Numbered from the stretch's first letter, positions 19,159 to 28,102 are shown. The stretch is 64,000 nucleotides of DNA from an uncultured Winogradskyella sp. (GCF_947498345.1 NZ_CANMJY010000013.1:1-64000); one strand, 5' to 3'. The notes: generated by a model from the sequence alone, not told the origin. Numbers and translations: made by a program.

Positions 19159-20826
19159 TTAAGCTAGCTTTCCAGAAAGATGTCTGATTTTAATTCTGAA
19201 TGCTGCAAAAAGCAGGGTTGTAAATGGACTAAGCCAGTTAAATATCGCATAGAAAAAATATTCACCAACGCCAACACCTAATACACCACTTTGATAGGCA
19301 CCACATGTATTCCATGGAATAAGTACAGAAGTTACTGTTCCTGAATCTTCAAGAGTACGGCTTAAATTTTCTGGAGCAAGACCTTTATCTTCATACGCTT
19401 GCTTAAACATTTTTCCAGGTATAACTAGTGCTAAATATTGATCTGAAGCAATAACGTTTAAACCTAAACAACTTACAACTGTACTGGCAAATAATCCAAA
19501 TACTGAAGAAGCTATAGATAATAGCGCTTTAGTTATTCTGGCTAAAGCACCAATACCATCCATAATACCACCAAATACCATAGCACAAACAATTAGGAAT
19601 ATAGTCCAAAGCATGCCTTTCATTCCTCCAGCACTAAATAGTTTTTTGAGCCTTTTGATAGTAATAAGTTTTTCTAGGTTTTCAGCTTTATTTTCAATAA
19701 TAGTTGAGTTTTTATAATCTGCTGAAAAATATTCCTTTAAAGATTGAGTTGTGAAAACACCTTTTAAATCGTCATCAGAAAATAAGTTTTTTAGCTTATT
19801 ATCGTCATTAATTTTTGCAATATCTTCTTCAGAAAAAACAGCTAAATATTCTGCATCCTGAATCTCAATGCTTGTGTCTGTAAAAATAGAATTCACAACA
19901 GTTGTAGAAGTGGAATCGGTTATTTTGTTAATAAGATTTGGCTGAAAAACAAAAGCAAAAACAATAGCCAAAACTACACCTGAGCCCAATGCAACTAAGG
20001 GTTTAGTTTTTAAAAGGATTAAGCCAACTACTGCAATTGGAACTAAAAATAACCAAGGTGTAATATTAAAGTATTTGTCAATAGTTGTTAATATAAATTC
20101 TGTATCTGAACTTCCTGATGGATCAATAGAAACACTAATGATTCCAAATACAATTAAAGTAACTATTATAGTAGGTACTGTAGTAAAAGCCATGTATTTT
20201 ATATGTGTAAACAAATCTGTACCTGCCATAGCTGGTGCTAAGTTCGTTGTATCACTCAGGGGAGACATTTTATCTCCAAAATAGGCGCCAGAAATTACAG
20301 CACCAGCAATCATTCCGGGATTTATACCTAAAGCAGTACCGATACCAACTAAGGCTATACCTACCGTAGCTGAGGTAGTCCAAGAACTTCCAGTGGCAAT
20401 AGATATTACGGCAGCAATAATAACCGAAGCTGGTAAGAATATTTCTGGACTTAATACTTGTAGCCCATAATATACCATTGCTGGAATAACACCACTTATC
20501 AACCATGTGCCTGCTAAGGCACCTACTAAAAACAAAATCATAATTGGGATAAATACACTTCTTAAGTTTTCCCAAACTTCTTGTATCATAATAAGCGGAG
20601 ATACTTTGTTTAGCATACCTCCAATAAAGGCTACAAAGCCACCAATTAATAATATATATTGATTAGAATAGCCTCCAAACATCTCCCCATTTGCAAAAAA
20701 GATGTTGTAAGCTAATAAACCCATTAGTATGACGACAGGTACAAGCGCTTCAAAAATATTAAGCTCTTTATTGTCGATAATTTTTTGATCATCTACTTTG
20801 ATTTCAGATAAGTCGTCGTCTTGCAT
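19159..20826 (-). CDS. nhaC: NhaC-family Na+/H+ antiporter with a central hydrophilic insert
   Basis: A 555-residue inner-membrane protein with about 12 hydrophobic segments. The NhaC core is visible: ATGSSWTTSATVG, GAYFGDKMSPLSDTTNLAP and the C-terminal SRTLEDSGTVTSVLIPWNTCG. These define the NhaC/ArsB-like antiporter fold. Substrate is Na+/H+ by family, though some members exchange malate/lactate or other ions. Residues about 301-400 are a charged, non-membrane segment inserted between membrane helices, making it longer than the usual 450-500 residues. It is divergent from the YdjM-type gene across a short palindromic region. Confidence 0.88.
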   Translation of the reverse strand: MQDDDLSEIKVDDQKIIDNKELNIFEALVPVVILMGLLAYNIFFANGEMFGGYSNQYILLIGGFVAFIGGMLNKVSPLIMIQEVWENLRSVFIPIMILFLVGALAGTWLISGVIPAMVYYGLQVLSPEIFLPASVIIAAVISIATGSSWTTSATVGIALVGIGTALGINPGMIAGAVISGAYFGDKMSPLSDTTNLAPAMAGTDLFTHIKYMAFTTVPTIIVTLIVFGIISVSIDPSGSSDTEFILTTIDKYFNITPWLFLVPIAVVGLILLKTKPLVALGSGVVLAIVFAFVFQPNLINKITDSTSTTVVNSIFTDTSIEIQDAEYLAVFSEEDIAKINDDNKLKNLFSDDDLKGVFTTQSLKEYFSADYKNSTIIENKAENLEKLITIKRLKKLFSAGGMKGMLWTIFLIVCAMVFGGIMDGIGALARITKALLSIASSVFGLFASTVVSCLGLNVIASDQYLALVIPGKMFKQAYEDKGLAPENLSRTLEDSGTVTSVLIPWNTCGAYQSGVLGVGVGEYFFYAIFNWLSPFTTLLFAAFRIKIRHLSGKLA

Positions 20827-20867
20827 TTTAGTTTAGTTTAGTTCCGTAATGTTACGATTTTGTTAAG

Positions 20868-20899
20868 CCATTTGCAAATGGATTAAATGTGTACTTTTA
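20868..20899. promoter_or_regulatory. Palindrome and -7 element in the nhaC/ydjM-like divergent region
   Basis: CCATTTGCAAATGG (20868-20881) is a perfect 14-bp palindrome placed where the -33 region of the rightward gene would be. TACTTTTA (20892-20899) is a near-consensus -7 for that gene. The palindrome could be a repressor site acting on both genes; this is inference from position. Confidence 0.45.
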
Positions 20900-20910
20900 C
20901 ATTTAATTAT

Positions 20911-21933
20911 ATGGATTCAATAACTCAAATCGTTTTAGGCGCAGCTTGTGGAGAAGCTGTACTTGGCAGAAAAATAGGTAATAAGGCACTTCTTTTTGGA
21001 GCTATTGGAGGAACTATACCAGATTTAGATGTTTTTATAGGTTCTCTTTTGTATGGTAATGAGATTGATGCAATGCTGTTTCACAGAGGCTTTATGCATT
21101 CAATTTTGTTTTCGGTTTTAGGAGCTTTTTTATTGGGTTGGTTGGTACATAAACTCTATGATTCTGGTAAGCGATTGCATACCACAACCCAAGGTGATTG
21201 GATACAGCTTTTCTTTTGGGCGCTATTTACGCACCCCATTTTAGATTGTTTTACACCTTACGGTACGCAACTCTTTTCTCCGTTTTCTAATTATAGAGTT
21301 GCTTTTAATAATATTGCCGTTGCCGATCCTTTGTACACGGTTCCGTTTTTGATTTGTATTATCGTTTTAATGTTCTTTAAAAGACAAAATAATAAGAGAC
21401 GTTTGTGGTTAAAGTTTGGTGTTGGTATAAGTTCATTCTACATGCTATTTACAATTTTCAATAAGTTGTATATAGATAACGTATTTAAATCCTCACTTAA
21501 AGACAATGCGATAACTTATGATAGATATAGTGCGCAACCAGCAATTTTAAATAATATACTTTGGTATGGTATTGCTGAGACAAAGAGCAATTACTACGTT
21601 GGCTTTTATTCCTTATTTGATACGTCTAACCGTTTTTCGGATTGGCAAACTATTCCGAAGGAACGGGTATTAAAAGCTACAGATTATAATGATATAAAAG
21701 ATTTAGCCTGGTTTAGCGATGATTATTATAATGTCGAATCTTTAGAGAATGGAAATTACCTTTATAAGGATTTGCGTTACCCATTGATAGAGACAAGAAA
21801 GGGCTTTAAAGCTATATTTAACTTAATGTTGTTTAAGGACAAGGAGCGTTTAAATATACTTCCCTTTGAACCAGAGACGGGCGATTTTAAATTTGCTATG
21901 TCTGCGCTATGGAAAAGACTAAAAGGAAAATAA
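20911..21933 (+). CDS. YdjM-type membrane-bound putative metal-dependent hydrolase
   Basis: A 340-residue polytopic membrane protein of the YdjM/DUF457 family. It starts MDSITQIVLGAACGEAVLG, followed by GGTIPDLDVFIG and FHRGFMHSI, then HPILDCFTPYGTQLFSPFSN. The conserved D and H residues (PDLD, HRGFMHS, HPILD) are the presumed metal ligands. About four membrane helices fill residues 30-200, and the C-terminal 130 residues are soluble. I chose the start at 20911 rather than an in-frame ATG 24 nt upstream because the -7 element TACTTTTA overlaps the longer version. The enzyme substrate is unknown. Confidence 0.85.
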   Translation: MDSITQIVLGAACGEAVLGRKIGNKALLFGAIGGTIPDLDVFIGSLLYGNEIDAMLFHRGFMHSILFSVLGAFLLGWLVHKLYDSGKRLHTTTQGDWIQLFFWALFTHPILDCFTPYGTQLFSPFSNYRVAFNNIAVADPLYTVPFLICIIVLMFFKRQNNKRRLWLKFGVGISSFYMLFTIFNKLYIDNVFKSSLKDNAITYDRYSAQPAILNNILWYGIAETKSNYYVGFYSLFDTSNRFSDWQTIPKERVLKATDYNDIKDLAWFSDDYYNVESLENGNYLYKDLRYPLIETRKGFKAIFNLMLFKDKERLNILPFEPETGDFKFAMSALWKRLKGK

Positions 21934-21960
21934 AATAGCCTGATGATACATCAGGCTATT
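21934..21960. terminator. Bidirectional terminator between the YdjM-type and PLP-enzyme genes
   Basis: AATAGCCTGATG (21934-21945) pairs perfectly with CATCAGGCTATT (21949-21960) across a 3-nt loop, with A-rich and T-rich flanks. Confidence 0.8.
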
Positions 21961-21977
21961 ATAACTATTTTTTACGA

Positions 21978-23192
21978 TTAAACGAGTTCTGGTTTAAGAA
22001 CTCCAATTTCTAACATACAAGCTTTCATCATTTTGTACGTACGTTCAATATCTGCATCTAGGCCTATAGAAAAACGTATTAAACCATCACTAAGACCCAT
22101 GGCTTCTTGCTCGTCTTCAGGAATTTCGGAAGACGTAGAACTTCCTGGTGCACTAAATAAAGTTTTGTAAAAGCCTAAACTTACTGCGAGATAACCTAGG
22201 TTACGTTCTTGCATTAATTCCATAAGAGCATTGGCTTTATCTAAAGAACCCACATCTATAGTAAGCATGCCTCCAAAACCATATTTTTCATTCATCATGG
22301 ATTTAAATAATTGATGAGAAGGGTGTGAGGCCAAGCCAGGGTAAACAGTTTTTAAGCCATCATTTTCAAATTTCTGAGCTAAATATGTAGCATTATAACT
22401 ATGTTGTTGCATCCTAATATGAAGCGTTCTTAGGTTCTTCAGTACTGAAGCTGAACGTAGACTGTCCATAGTAGAACCTAGTAACATAGCTGCACCATCA
22501 TTAACATTTCTAAGTTGGTCAATTAATTCTTGAGTGCCACAAATAACACCACCAACCGTATCTGAAGAACCATTTATAAACTTAGTAAGGCTATGAATAA
22601 CAACATCAGCGCCCAGTTTTACTGGAGAAATTGATAACGGCGAAAATGTATTATCAACAACGAGTTTTAAATTATGCTTTTTTGCTAGTTGAGCTAAACC
22701 TTTTATATCAGCAACTTCGAGTAATGGATTACTGACCGATTCGCAGTAAAGTACTTTTGTTTTTGGTGTAATAGCTGCTTCTACTACTTTTAGTTTAGTA
22801 ATGTCAACAAATGTAGTATTGATTCCTAGACGTGGAGCAAAATTCTTTAGAAAAGCATAGGTGCCACCATAAATTGTTCTACTACTCACAATATGTTCGC
22901 CAGTATCACATAATTGTAATAGTACAGGTGTTATAGCTCCCATACCTGATGCAGTAACTGTTGCTGTTTCTGTACCCTCCATGGCTGCTAGAGCTTCACC
23001 TAGATATAGGTTTGAAGGTGAAGAATGACGAGAATATAAATAGCATCCATCTGCATTGCCTTCAAAGGTATCAAACATCGTTTTTGCCGAAAGGAATGTA
23101 TAGGTTGATGAATCTGAAATTGAAGGATTGACTCCACCAAATTCTCCGAAATATTGTAAATCTTGAATGTGATTTGCAGGTTTAAATTTCAT
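21978..23192 (-). CDS. Cys/Met-metabolism PLP enzyme, probably methionine gamma-lyase
   Basis: A 404-residue trans-sulfuration-family enzyme. The PLP Lys is residue 204 in VIHSLTKFINGSSD. LYSRHSSPS and TASGMGAI carry the phosphate and ring contacts. Family options are methionine gamma-lyase, cystathionine gamma-synthase, cystathionine lyase or homocysteine synthase; these cannot be separated with certainty by eye. A divergent Lrp/AsnC regulator directly upstream mirrors the mdeA-mdeR arrangement of Pseudomonas putida, which favours methionine gamma-lyase (methionine to methanethiol, ammonia and 2-oxobutanoate). Cytoplasmic, single-gene unit. Confidence 0.8.
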   Translation of the reverse strand: MKFKPANHIQDLQYFGEFGGVNPSISDSSTYTFLSAKTMFDTFEGNADGCYLYSRHSSPSNLYLGEALAAMEGTETATVTASGMGAITPVLLQLCDTGEHIVSSRTIYGGTYAFLKNFAPRLGINTTFVDITKLKVVEAAITPKTKVLYCESVSNPLLEVADIKGLAQLAKKHNLKLVVDNTFSPLSISPVKLGADVVIHSLTKFINGSSDTVGGVICGTQELIDQLRNVNDGAAMLLGSTMDSLRSASVLKNLRTLHIRMQQHSYNATYLAQKFENDGLKTVYPGLASHPSHQLFKSMMNEKYGFGGMLTIDVGSLDKANALMELMQERNLGYLAVSLGFYKTLFSAPGSSTSSEIPEDEQEAMGLSDGLIRFSIGLDADIERTYKMMKACMLEIGVLKPELV

Positions 23193-23355
23193 GATATATA
23201 TAATTAATTAGTCATTACAAAATTGCATTATTTTAGATTAAAATTCAATATAAGTGTAATAATTTAGAAAAATAAACTTTTATAATGTATAACTTTAGAT
23301 ATATAATCTGTATTTTTATTCGTGATTACGTTTAATCTGAAAAAAGTTAACCAAG

Positions 23356-23811
23356 ATGCTCGATGAAATAGATAAACATTTACTGAAATTACTTCAAAAT
23401 GATAGCAAACAGACTAACAAAGCTTTGTCTTATGCTTTAGGCTTATCTGTTACAGCTGTATACGAACGCATAAAAAAGCTGGAAAATAATGGCATTATTA
23501 AACAGTATGTTGCATTAATTGATAAGAAAAAAGTTGATAAAGCATTTATAGCATTTTGCCATGTAAAATTAGTTCAGCATTCTCAAGATTATGTCATTAA
23601 GTTTGAGAGAGAAGTGCGTAAATTAGATGAGGTGCTAGAATGTTATCATATTAGTGGTGATTACGATTATCTCATTAAAGTTTTGGTTGAAGATATGGAA
23701 GAATTTAGAGAGTTTATGGTTAAAAAATTGACCAGAATTGATCATATTGGTAGTACACATAGTATGTTTGTAATTAATGAAGTACAACATACAACAGCAA
23801 TTACTATTTAG
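23356..23811 (+). CDS. Lrp/AsnC-family transcriptional regulator
   Basis: A 151-residue regulator with an N-terminal winged helix-turn-helix (LDEIDKHLLKLLQNDSK, then NKALSYALGLSVTAVYERIK) and a C-terminal RAM/AsnC effector domain (about 65-145, with ECYHISGDYDYLIKV). Effectors in this family are amino acids. It is divergent from the PLP enzyme across a 163-nt AT-rich region, so it most likely regulates that gene and itself in response to methionine or a related amino acid, which is inference. TATTTTTA near 23310 may be its -7 element. Confidence 0.92.
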   Translation: MLDEIDKHLLKLLQNDSKQTNKALSYALGLSVTAVYERIKKLENNGIIKQYVALIDKKKVDKAFIAFCHVKLVQHSQDYVIKFEREVRKLDEVLECYHISGDYDYLIKVLVEDMEEFREFMVKKLTRIDHIGSTHSMFVINEVQHTTAITI

Positions 23812-23814
23812 TTT

Positions 23815-24441
23815 ATGAAAAGTATTAGGTACAGGCTTGTAGAGTTTTTTATAATTTTTATTTTAATTCCCGTAAGTTTTGCTTTAGAGTTTCCTATTTG
23901 GATTAAAATGTTGATCGCACTTATAGGATTTGCCTATGTAGTTTATATACTCTTAAAAATAGAAAACAATAAGTTTAAAATCAGTCAGCAGCTCAATTGG
24001 AAACAATTTTGGGGACACACAATGTTAAAATTACTTGTTATCGCTACACTTACCAGTGCATATATGTATATGGTAGATAGTGACAATCTATTTATAGTGT
24101 TAAGAAACAAGCCAATATTATGGGTAATGATTTTATTTATTTATTCACTTTTTTCAGTATACCCTCAAGAGCTCATTTATAGAACATTTTTTTTTCAACG
24201 CTATGAGTCTTTATTTAGAAGCGATATGCTCTTTATGATTACCAATGCAGCACTTTTTTCTCTGGCTCATATATTCTTTAAAAATACTTTGGTAATGGTG
24301 TTAACTTTTATTGGAGGTATTTTGTTTGCGCTCACTTTCAAGAAGACAAAATCCACACTTTTGGTTTCTATTGAACACGCTGTTTATGGTTGTTGGTTAT
24401 TTACCGTTGGAATGGGTGAGATGTTAGGCTTCCCTTCGTAG
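23815..24441 (+). CDS. CPBP-family intramembrane protease-like protein
   Basis: A 208-residue membrane protein with about six hydrophobic segments, starting 3 nt after the regulator, so it is translationally coupled to it. The CPBP (CAAX-protease/Rce1-like) motifs are recognisable: PQELIYRTFFFQRY in place of EExxxR, FSLAHIFF (motif 2 His) and SIEHAVYG (motif 3 His). The first Glu of the EE pair is Gln here, which is seen in some family members and may reduce activity. Substrate and role are unknown; there is no link to methionine metabolism other than position. Confidence 0.75.
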   Translation: MKSIRYRLVEFFIIFILIPVSFALEFPIWIKMLIALIGFAYVVYILLKIENNKFKISQQLNWKQFWGHTMLKLLVIATLTSAYMYMVDSDNLFIVLRNKPILWVMILFIYSLFSVYPQELIYRTFFFQRYESLFRSDMLFMITNAALFSLAHIFFKNTLVMVLTFIGGILFALTFKKTKSTLLVSIEHAVYGCWLFTVGMGEMLGFPS

Positions 24442-24536
24442 TAAAATTTTAAGATCATGTTAATTCTATGCTAATTCTTTAATTAGTACAATTATATATT
24501 TATAAATTGAAGCATACTACACAACAATCAATCGTT

Positions 24537-25082
24537 ATGAAGCTTCCAATTTTTGCATTTATTTTTTTATTCGCATCTTATTCTATTATAGCCCAAGAAA
24601 AAGATTCTGTAGAGTTAAAACATAAAACCTTATTCAAAAAAATCACCTCCCATGGAGGTACTTGGGTTGGAGAAAACCCAAAATATGATGCTTCAAAACC
24701 TGATGATTTTAAGGTGTTTGTATTGAAGATAAAGCTTAGTGATCCCTTAAAGATTGAAGCCGATATCTTAGGAGTTAATACCAAGAACGATACAATTCCG
24801 TTTTGGCAATTCTCAGAATTTTATGCTCCTGATAAAAAGAAAAATATATTTTATCAACGCTCAATGGATGGTTTGTATTATGCTTATGGTGAGCCTACAA
24901 TGACAGAAACAGAGCGCTATTGTGAAATGGCTTTTTATTACTCTGGCGGCGAATACCTAAAACATAAGGATACCCATATTTTATTGGATGAAAACACTAT
25001 GAAATCTATAAGTTATGATTACGATCCGAAGTCACAAACCTGGATTAATGAATCGATATTAATATGGAAACTTAAAAAATAA
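24537..25082 (+). CDS. Secreted protein of unknown function
   Basis: A 181-residue protein starting at ATG 24537, with signal peptide MKLPIFAFIFLFASYSIIA and cleavage before Q. An upstream in-frame TTG at 24507 would add ten residues before the signal peptide and is rejected. The mature part is beta-rich with many Tyr/Trp (WVGENPKYD, PFWQFSEFY, CEMAFYYSGGEY) and resembles a small lipocalin-like or calycin beta barrel. This is a shape impression only; I recognise no family. It lies 7 nt before the Tat-exported ankyrin gene, so the two are probably co-transcribed. Confidence 0.7.
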   Translation: MKLPIFAFIFLFASYSIIAQEKDSVELKHKTLFKKITSHGGTWVGENPKYDASKPDDFKVFVLKIKLSDPLKIEADILGVNTKNDTIPFWQFSEFYAPDKKKNIFYQRSMDGLYYAYGEPTMTETERYCEMAFYYSGGEYLKHKDTHILLDENTMKSISYDYDPKSQTWINESILIWKLKK

Positions 25083-25089
25083 TTAGATT

Positions 25090-25944
25090 ATGGAAACATC
25101 AAATTTAATATCAAGAAGAGCTGTAATTAAAAGTTCAATTTTTGGTGCCTTAGCGGTTTCTATTCCAAGTATTTCTTATGCTAAGAATATTATGGATCTT
25201 AAATTTCAAGATAATAAATGGCCATTAAGATATCCATCAATCGATGATGCTATTGTTAGTGAAGTGGTAGGTAAATCTCATTTTAATTTTGATAGGGTAA
25301 AGGAACTAGTAGATAAAAGGCCAGAACTTTCGAGAGCAAGTTGGGATTGGGGCTTTGGTGATTGGGAGTCTGCGATAGGTGCAGCTTCTCATGTTGGTAG
25401 AAGAGATATCGTTGAATATCTTATGAAAAAAGGTGCTAGAGCAACTATGTTTACTTATGCGATGCTTGGTGGATATAATACCGTAAAAGCTATGATTGAT
25501 TTAACTCCTGGGATTCAGAAACTTCAAGGTCCACATGGTATTAGTTTGCTTAGTCATGCCAAAGCTGGTTTGCGTATGAAAGATAAAATGACAAACCAAC
25601 AGATTTCAAATTCAGAGAGGCTTATAGACTATCTCAAAGAACTTGGTGATGCCGACGGTGAAGTTTATGAAAAATTTGATGAAAGTAAAATGCCAAAATA
25701 TGTAGGAGATTATCGTTATGGTGAAGGTGAGAATGATGGGTTTTCCGTAAAAATTAATATGCGAAAAATGCTATCTTTAGGTAAATTGGGTAAATTTGGT
25801 GGTGGCTTACACTATATAGGTGATAATAAGTTTTTGTATAATGGAGTTAGCTCAGTTTACATTTCATTTCAGGTTAATGATGATGTGGTTAAATCTTTAA
25901 CCATACACGAACCAGATTTAACCTTGGTAGCAAAGAAAGTTTAG
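25090..25944 (+). CDS. Tat-exported ankyrin-repeat protein
   Basis: A 284-residue protein whose N-terminus is SRRAVIKSSIFGALAVSI, a twin-arginine signal (SRRxVIK) followed by a hydrophobic h-region, so it should be exported folded. Residues about 60-160 contain degenerate ankyrin repeats (ESAIGAASHVGRRDIVEYLMKKGA, shortened in spirit: xxAxxxGxxxIVxxLxxxGA). The C-terminal 100 residues (YVGDYRYGEGENDGFSV to the end) form a beta-rich domain with no recognised motif. It is paired with the secreted protein just upstream. The function is unknown. Confidence 0.75.
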   Translation: METSNLISRRAVIKSSIFGALAVSIPSISYAKNIMDLKFQDNKWPLRYPSIDDAIVSEVVGKSHFNFDRVKELVDKRPELSRASWDWGFGDWESAIGAASHVGRRDIVEYLMKKGARATMFTYAMLGGYNTVKAMIDLTPGIQKLQGPHGISLLSHAKAGLRMKDKMTNQQISNSERLIDYLKELGDADGEVYEKFDESKMPKYVGDYRYGEGENDGFSVKINMRKMLSLGKLGKFGGGLHYIGDNKFLYNGVSSVYISFQVNDDVVKSLTIHEPDLTLVAKKV

Positions 25945-25980
25945 GCTTTTTTTATGGATAAATTCTGCTTTTCTTTTTCA

Positions 25981-26010
25981 TTGTGCTCCCATAAAACATT
26001 CGTATTTTTG
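25981..26010 (+). promoter_or_regulatory. Bacteroidota promoter of the outer-membrane barrel gene
   Basis: TTG (25981-25983), 19 nt, TATTTTTG (26003-26010): both elements and spacing fit. The leader to the ATG at 26030 is short, about 13 nt. Confidence 0.75.
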
Positions 26011-26029
26011 CAATTCATTTAGAGTTGCT

Positions 26030-26587
26030 ATGAGAATAGTCATTATTCTTTTTGTATTATTCAGCTTTAGCCTTAATGCTCAGCGTAATCCAATAGGCAT
26101 TAAAGTTGGTAGCAATCTATCTAATATAGTAGGTGATAATACTCAGGATGTATCCTTTTCGGTTAGGCCACATTTTGGGTTATATATGGAAATTTTAATA
26201 GATGATTTTGGAGCTTTTCAACCAGAATTAGTATATACAAGTTACGGATATACATTAGATGCTGAAGGCAAAGACCCTAATATTGGGCTAAATTATTTGG
26301 CATTAACGGTCTTATCTAAAATGTTTTTGTTTAAAAACTTTAGTATAGATGTTGGTCCACAAGTTGGAATATTGCTTTCGGCTAAAGATAAAGAAGATGT
26401 TATATCTAATGTAGAGTCTGATTTTTACAATAGAGATTTTGGTGTTAATACAGGTATAAGCTACCATATCTCTAAAAAAATAATAGCTTCATTTAGATAT
26501 TATATAGGTTTAACAGATGTTACCGTTGTAAAAACTAAAAATTTTAATAGATCATTTCAAATAGCGTTTCAATATAAAATAAATTAA
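26030..26587 (+). CDS. PorT-like outer-membrane beta-barrel protein
   Basis: A 185-residue protein with a signal peptide (residues 1-17, cleavage near LNA-Q). The mature part consists of alternating beta strands of an eight-stranded outer-membrane barrel of the OmpW/PorT-like type: IGIKVGSNLSNIV, HFGLYMEILI, FQPELVYTSYGY, and a final strand NRSFQIAFQYKIN. It is followed after 8 nt by lpdA with no terminator, so the two are probably co-transcribed even though their roles look unrelated. Specific function is unknown. Confidence 0.8.
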   Translation: MRIVIILFVLFSFSLNAQRNPIGIKVGSNLSNIVGDNTQDVSFSVRPHFGLYMEILIDDFGAFQPELVYTSYGYTLDAEGKDPNIGLNYLALTVLSKMFLFKNFSIDVGPQVGILLSAKDKEDVISNVESDFYNRDFGVNTGISYHISKKIIASFRYYIGLTDVTVVKTKNFNRSFQIAFQYKIN

Positions 26588-26595
26588 AATACAAT

Positions 26596-27996
26596 ATGAA
26601 ATCATACGATGTAGCAGTAATAGGTTCTGGTCCTGGAGGATATGTAGCAGCAATACGCTGTGCACAATTGGGCATGACTACTGCAATTATAGAAAAATAT
26701 TCTACACTTGGAGGTACTTGTTTAAATGTAGGCTGTATACCAAGTAAAGCATTATTAAGTTCTTCGCATCATTACGAGGAGGCCACAAAACATTTTGAAG
26801 ATCATGGTATTGAGATTCCTGGTGAAATAAAGGTAAATCTCGAAAAAATGATTGCACGCAAGCAAGCTGTTGTTGATCAAACTACAGGAGGTATCGATTT
26901 TTTAATGAAAAAAAATAAAATTGATGTTTATGAAGGTTTGGGGTCATTTAAGGATGCTACGCATATTAAAATAGATGGTAAAGACGCAGGCGAAATTGAG
27001 GCGAAAAATATTATTATAGCTACTGGTTCTAAACCCTCAAATTTACCATTCATAGAATTAGATAAAGAACGTATAATAACTTCTACAGAAGCTTTAAAGC
27101 TCAAAGAGGTACCAAAACATCTTATGATTATAGGAGGAGGAGTTATAGGCTTAGAGCTTGGGCAGGTTTATCGTCGATTAGGTGCTGAAGTGACCGTAAT
27201 TGAATACATGGATAGAATCTTACCAACGATGGATGCAGGTTTATCTAAAGAGTTGAACAAGGTCTTTAAGAAAGCAAAATGCAAAATGATGATGTCTCAT
27301 AAAGTGCAGTCTGTTAAGCGTAAAGGTGATGAGGTAATTGTAAAGGCTGAAAACAAAAAAGGAGAAGTTGTAGAGTTTAAAGGTGATTATTGTTTAGTTT
27401 CTGTTGGTCGTCGCCCATACACAGATGGTTTAAATGCTGAAGCAGCTGGAGTAAAAATTAATGACAGAGGACAGGTTGAAGTAAATGAACACTTGCAAAC
27501 ATCTGCATCTAATATCTATGCTATAGGAGATGTTATAAGAGGTGCTATGTTGGCACATAAGGCTGAAGAAGAAGGTGTATTTGTAGCAGAAACGCTTGCA
27601 GGGCAAAAACCACATATTGATTATAACTTAATTCCGGGTGTAGTTTACACTTGGCCTGAAGTAGCTGCTGTAGGTAAAACTGAAGAAGAATTAAAAGCTG
27701 ATAATATAGAGTATAAAGTAGGTCAGTTTCCATTTAGGGCTTTAGGTAGAGCCAGAGCTAGTGGAGATATTGATGGTTTTGTGAAAATATTAGCCGATAA
27801 AACAACAGACGAAGTTTTAGGAGTTCATATGATTGGAGCGCGCTGTGCTGATCTAATTGCAGAAGCAGTAACAGCAATGGAGTTTAGAGCTTCTGCTGAA
27901 GATATTTCAAGATACTCACATGCACATCCTACATTTGCCGAAGCTGTTAAGGAAGCTGCTTTAGCTGCTACTGATAATAGACCTTTGCATGTATAG
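26596..27996 (+). CDS. lpdA: Dihydrolipoyl dehydrogenase (E3)
   Basis: FAD flavoprotein that re-oxidises dihydrolipoyl groups with NAD+ in the pyruvate, 2-oxoglutarate and branched-chain dehydrogenase complexes and in the glycine cleavage system. Its 466 residues match the family. The FAD motif VIGSGPGGYVAAI is at the N-terminus. The redox disulfide is Cys42 and Cys47 in GGTCLNVGCIPSK, and the NAD motif IGGGVIGLELG lies near residue 180. The catalytic His-Glu pair is in YSHAHPTFAEAVKEA. No other dehydrogenase subunits are nearby. Confidence 0.96.
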   Translation: MKSYDVAVIGSGPGGYVAAIRCAQLGMTTAIIEKYSTLGGTCLNVGCIPSKALLSSSHHYEEATKHFEDHGIEIPGEIKVNLEKMIARKQAVVDQTTGGIDFLMKKNKIDVYEGLGSFKDATHIKIDGKDAGEIEAKNIIIATGSKPSNLPFIELDKERIITSTEALKLKEVPKHLMIIGGGVIGLELGQVYRRLGAEVTVIEYMDRILPTMDAGLSKELNKVFKKAKCKMMMSHKVQSVKRKGDEVIVKAENKKGEVVEFKGDYCLVSVGRRPYTDGLNAEAAGVKINDRGQVEVNEHLQTSASNIYAIGDVIRGAMLAHKAEEEGVFVAETLAGQKPHIDYNLIPGVVYTWPEVAAVGKTEEELKADNIEYKVGQFPFRALGRARASGDIDGFVKILADKTTDEVLGVHMIGARCADLIAEAVTAMEFRASAEDISRYSHAHPTFAEAVKEAALAATDNRPLHV

Positions 27997-28028
27997 TAAT
28001 TACTTAAAATAGACTATTCATATAGAAG

Positions 28029-28075
28029 CGGACTTCATAAGTTTACTTTTTTTATTTATATTTATTAGGAGTCCG
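28029..28075 (+). other. Inverted repeat in the leader of the LRR/T9SS gene
   Basis: CGGACT (28029-28034) and AGTCCG (28070-28075) could pair across a 35-nt A/T-rich loop. It lies between lpdA and the next gene and could be a weak terminator of lpdA or a leader structure. It ends 27 nt before the downstream ATG. Confidence 0.3.
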
Positions 28076-28102
28076 AAATAATTAAATTTTAATATTTATT
28101 CT

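Noticed and set aside
20270..20575. 101-codon frame on the minus strand inside nhaC
   Set aside because: It lies in another frame of the antiporter gene, is Cys/Trp/Tyr-rich and has no sensible start; a shadow of nhaC.
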